8,079 nucleotides of DNA from Holophagales bacterium (lineage in GTDB: Bacteria > Acidobacteriota > Holophagae > Holophagales > Holophagaceae), in the NCBI GenBank assembly GCA_031256155.1, contig JAIRRD010000183.1, positions 1 to 8,079 of the forward strand, given 5' to 3'. Under the pieces are notes generated by a model, which saw only the letters and a program-made list of their open reading frames with translations, did not search any database and was not told the DNA's origin. This document shows positions 5,784 through 8,079 of the stretch, one piece after another. A program made the position numbers and the translations under genes. Each line of letters begins with the position of its first letter. The first letter of the stretch is position 1.

Positions 5784-8079
5784 GTGGCGAGTGCAAAATC
5801 CGGCGTTAAACCCAAACAAGGGGACAAAAAAGAACCAAAGACTGACGCGGCTTACAAAAGTCTTGTGATTGTTGAAAGCCCCAGCAAAGCCAAAACAATC
5901 ACCAAATACCTTGGAAAAGGTTTTAAAGTGATGGCGAGCGTGGGCCACATCAGAGATTTACCCAAAAAGCTCGGCGTGGATATAGAAGACGGGTTTAAAG
6001 AAGAATATGAAATCCCGGCAAGTAAAGCAAAGGTGGTTGCCGAGCTTAAAGCCGCAGTTAAAAAAGCGGATGAATTGATACTGGCCACTGACCCTGACCG
6101 CGAAGGTGAGGCAATCAGTTGGCATCTTATCGAAGCCACCAAACCACCAAAGGGTATTACAATCAAGCGGGTTAGATTTAACGAGATAACTCCGGCCGGA
6201 ATTGCCAAAGCTATGGCAAATCCAACAAGTATTGACAAAAATCTTGTGGATGCCCAGAGAGCCAGACGTGTACTGGATCGTTTGGTTGGCTACAAAGTCA
6301 GCCAGGTTCTTTGGGATAAAGTCCGGCGCGGACTTTCCGCAGGTCGGGTTCAGAGCGTAGCCGCACGTCTCATTGTTGACAGAGAAAAAGAAATTCAAGC
6401 ATTTAAGCCGGTTGAATATTGGGTACTAAAAGGTCAATTTAACGCCAAAGCACCACCGGCATTTTGGATGAAACTGGTAAAACTTGGAGGCTCCGCGCTT
6501 CAGCTTGGCAATAAAGAAACCCGCAGAAGAGTTGAAGACGAACACCAAGCCAAATACCTAAGAAAACATCTGGAAAAAGCCGAATGGAAAGTGACATCTC
6601 TGGAAACAAAAGACAAGCGCCGTAATCCATCAGCCCCATTTACCACAGCGCGCTTGCAACAGGAATCCGCTACAAAGCTAAGGTTTTCAGTAAGCAGAAC
6701 CATGCAAACAGCCCAGCGCCTGTATGAAGGTATAGACTTTGGGGAAGGCCCCATTGGTTTGATTACATACATGAGAACCGATTCCCCGCGTTTAGCTCCA
6801 GAAGCCATAACTTCCATCAGGGAATACATCCAAAAGCAGTACGGGAATAAATATTTACCAGATAAGCACCGCATTTACAAAGGTAAAGCCGGCGCACAAG
6901 ACGCTCACGAAGCTATAAGGCCAACGGACATTTCCAGAACACCAGACAGTCTTCGCGGACGTTTAGACGGCGATCAATTCCGCCTTTACTCTCTGATATG
7001 GCGCACTGCCGTTGCCAGTCAAATGGAAGCAGCAAGGTTTGACGAAACTGTCGTTGGAGCGGCCGTAATGCTGCCGGACGCAGACGAAGCGCTTTTTGAA
7101 GCAAGGGGCGAGATAGAAAAATTCCCAGGCTGGCTTGCCGTTTATAGAAATTATGAAGAAGAAACAAAAGAAAATACAGCAAACGGCTCGTCAAGCGAGA
7201 GCGAAGAGGACGAACACGTTGGATTGCCGCCGCTCACCATTGGCGCTCCGTTGATTCTCAAAAAGCTGGAAACCAGTCAGCAATTCACCACACCCCCTCC
7301 ACGCTATTCCGAAGCGTCACTTGTCAAAAAGCTGGAAGACGATGGAATTGGACGCCCATCCACGTACGCCAGCATCATAGCCACCATTCAAGACCGCGAT
7401 TATGTCAAAAAGCACGAAGGAAAATTCAAACCTACGGAACTTGGAATGGTTGTCACAGACCTGTTGATTCAGGGCTTCTGCGACCTTATGAACCCCAAGT
7501 ACACCAGCGGTATGGAAACACAACTGGATCGCATTGAAGAAGGCGAACTCACTTTCCTGAAAGCAATGCGCGATTTCTATGTCCCATTTGAAAAAGCGTT
7601 GAAAAGCGCTGGTGCGGAAATGGCCAACATTAAGGCAGGTATTCCAGCGGACAAAAACTGTTCCAAGTGTGGCAGTCAACTATTAAAACGCATGGGTAAA
7701 AACGGTCTTTTTTACGGATGCAGTCGCTATCCAGACTGCGACTATACCGAGGACCCAGAAAAAATGGAAGAACCAGAAGACGCTCCAGAATGTCCAAATT
7801 GCGGCGCAACGCCGATGGTTTTGCGAAAAGGCCCCTTTGGGCCATTCTGGGCCTGTCCGGGCTACCCAAGGTGCAAAGGTATTGTAAAAGCAGACCCAAA
7901 GGGCATACCTGTTCCGCCAGACGTTCCAACTAATGAAAAATGCCCCGTCTGTGGCAAGCGCTTTGTCAAACGACATGGGCGTTACGGTGAATTCACCTGC
8001 TGTGAAGACTATCCAAAGTGCAAAACGGTCAAAAAAGAAGTGCTTGGAATCCCATGCCCCAAGTGCGGCGGGGATATAT
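5784..8079 (+). CDS. topA: DNA topoisomerase I (type IA), 3' end beyond the window
   Basis: TopA relaxes negatively supercoiled DNA through a covalent 5'-phosphotyrosine link. The 765 codons seen are open from a GTG start. After a Lys-rich N-terminal extension of about 23 residues comes the TOPRIM domain: IVESP with the catalytic E31, then DPDRE at residues 103-107, which binds Mg2+. 'QRARRVLDRLVGYKVS' and 'GLSAGRVQSVAARLIVDRE' follow. The active-site tyrosine is Y329 in 'GLITYMRTDS'. 'AQDAHEAIRPT' and 'EDDGIGRPSTYASII' complete the core. An acidic Glu/Ser-rich linker occupies 458-477. The C-terminal region has serial zinc ribbons: C626/C629/C646/C652, C670/C673/C691/C697, C720/C723/C740/C746, and a fourth begun at C758/C761 where the window ends. 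It lies 60 bases after dprA and may be co-transcribed with it. Confidence 0.97.
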   Translation, partial: MASAKSGVKPKQGDKKEPKTDAAYKSLVIVESPSKAKTITKYLGKGFKVMASVGHIRDLPKKLGVDIEDGFKEEYEIPASKAKVVAELKAAVKKADELILATDPDREGEAISWHLIEATKPPKGITIKRVRFNEITPAGIAKAMANPTSIDKNLVDAQRARRVLDRLVGYKVSQVLWDKVRRGLSAGRVQSVAARLIVDREKEIQAFKPVEYWVLKGQFNAKAPPAFWMKLVKLGGSALQLGNKETRRRVEDEHQAKYLRKHLEKAEWKVTSLETKDKRRNPSAPFTTARLQQESATKLRFSVSRTMQTAQRLYEGIDFGEGPIGLITYMRTDSPRLAPEAITSIREYIQKQYGNKYLPDKHRIYKGKAGAQDAHEAIRPTDISRTPDSLRGRLDGDQFRLYSLIWRTAVASQMEAARFDETVVGAAVMLPDADEALFEARGEIEKFPGWLAVYRNYEEETKENTANGSSSESEEDEHVGLPPLTIGAPLILKKLETSQQFTTPPPRYSEASLVKKLEDDGIGRPSTYASIIATIQDRDYVKKHEGKFKPTELGMVVTDLLIQGFCDLMNPKYTSGMETQLDRIEEGELTFLKAMRDFYVPFEKALKSAGAEMANIKAGIPADKNCSKCGSQLLKRMGKNGLFYGCSRYPDCDYTEDPEKMEEPEDAPECPNCGATPMVLRKGPFGPFWACPGYPRCKGIVKADPKGIPVPPDVPTNEKCPVCGKRFVKRHGRYGEFTCCEDYPKCKTVKKEVLGIPCPKCGGDI

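Noticed and set aside
5958..6398. 146-codon open frame on the - strand, and several similar ones, opposite topA
   Set aside because: They lie antisense to strongly conserved TopA motifs, have low-complexity Phe/Cys-rich translations and no ribosome site or family resemblance; they are shadows of topA codon use.
7838..7856. GGCCC-CTTT-GGGCC inverted repeat in topA
   Set aside because: It is short, lies in a Gly/Pro-coding stretch of a zinc ribbon where G and C runs are expected, and has no flanking signal.
1..8079. CRISPR arrays, insertion sequences, tRNA or rRNA genes, riboswitches
   Set aside because: The window was read for spaced direct repeats, transposase-like proteins, terminal repeats and cloverleaf-like stretches and none was found; nearly all bases are in the listed genes.

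Overview
This window is a compact stretch of bacterial housekeeping genes from a diderm (outer-membrane-bearing) bacterium with a mid-range base composition. The envelope protein TamB at the left end implies an outer membrane. The other genes (mrp, rimI, tsaB, rpmB, dprA, topA) are near-universal and do not settle the phylum. No mobile element, tRNA, rRNA or CRISPR array is visible.

Left part, + strand: the C-terminal 687 residues of a TamB-type protein (47-2110), a MoaD-type small sulfur carrier (2107-2337) and an Mrp/ApbC/Nbp35-type P-loop Fe-S ATPase (2358-3413). They are packed as an operon: a 4-base GTGA overlap joins tamB to moaD, and 20 bases separate moaD from mrp. TamB is unusual because the reading frame is closed by a TGA at 26-28, just upstream of the first ATG, while TamB-like strand periodicity seems to run through that stop.

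Middle part, - strand: rpmB (L28), tsaB and rimI, read right to left from 4780 to 3418. They form a translation-related operon: a ribosomal protein, a subunit of the tRNA t6A machinery and a ribosomal-protein acetyltransferase. mrp and rimI converge, and a 15-bp-arm inverted repeat (3409-3444) covers both stop codons and probably ends or stabilises both transcripts.

Right part, + strand: a 115-base divergent intergenic region (4781-4895) carries plausible promoters for rpmB and dprA. It is followed by a short dprA (4896-5723) and by topA (GTG start at 5784), which runs off the right edge inside its fourth zinc ribbon. The dprA-topA pairing is a widely conserved arrangement.

I found no clearly new biological system. 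The points most worth a second look are the possible nonsense or truncation site in tamB, the convergent stem-loop over two stop codons, the divergent N-terminal domain of Mrp, the minimal DprA and a perfect 18-bp palindrome inside tsaB.
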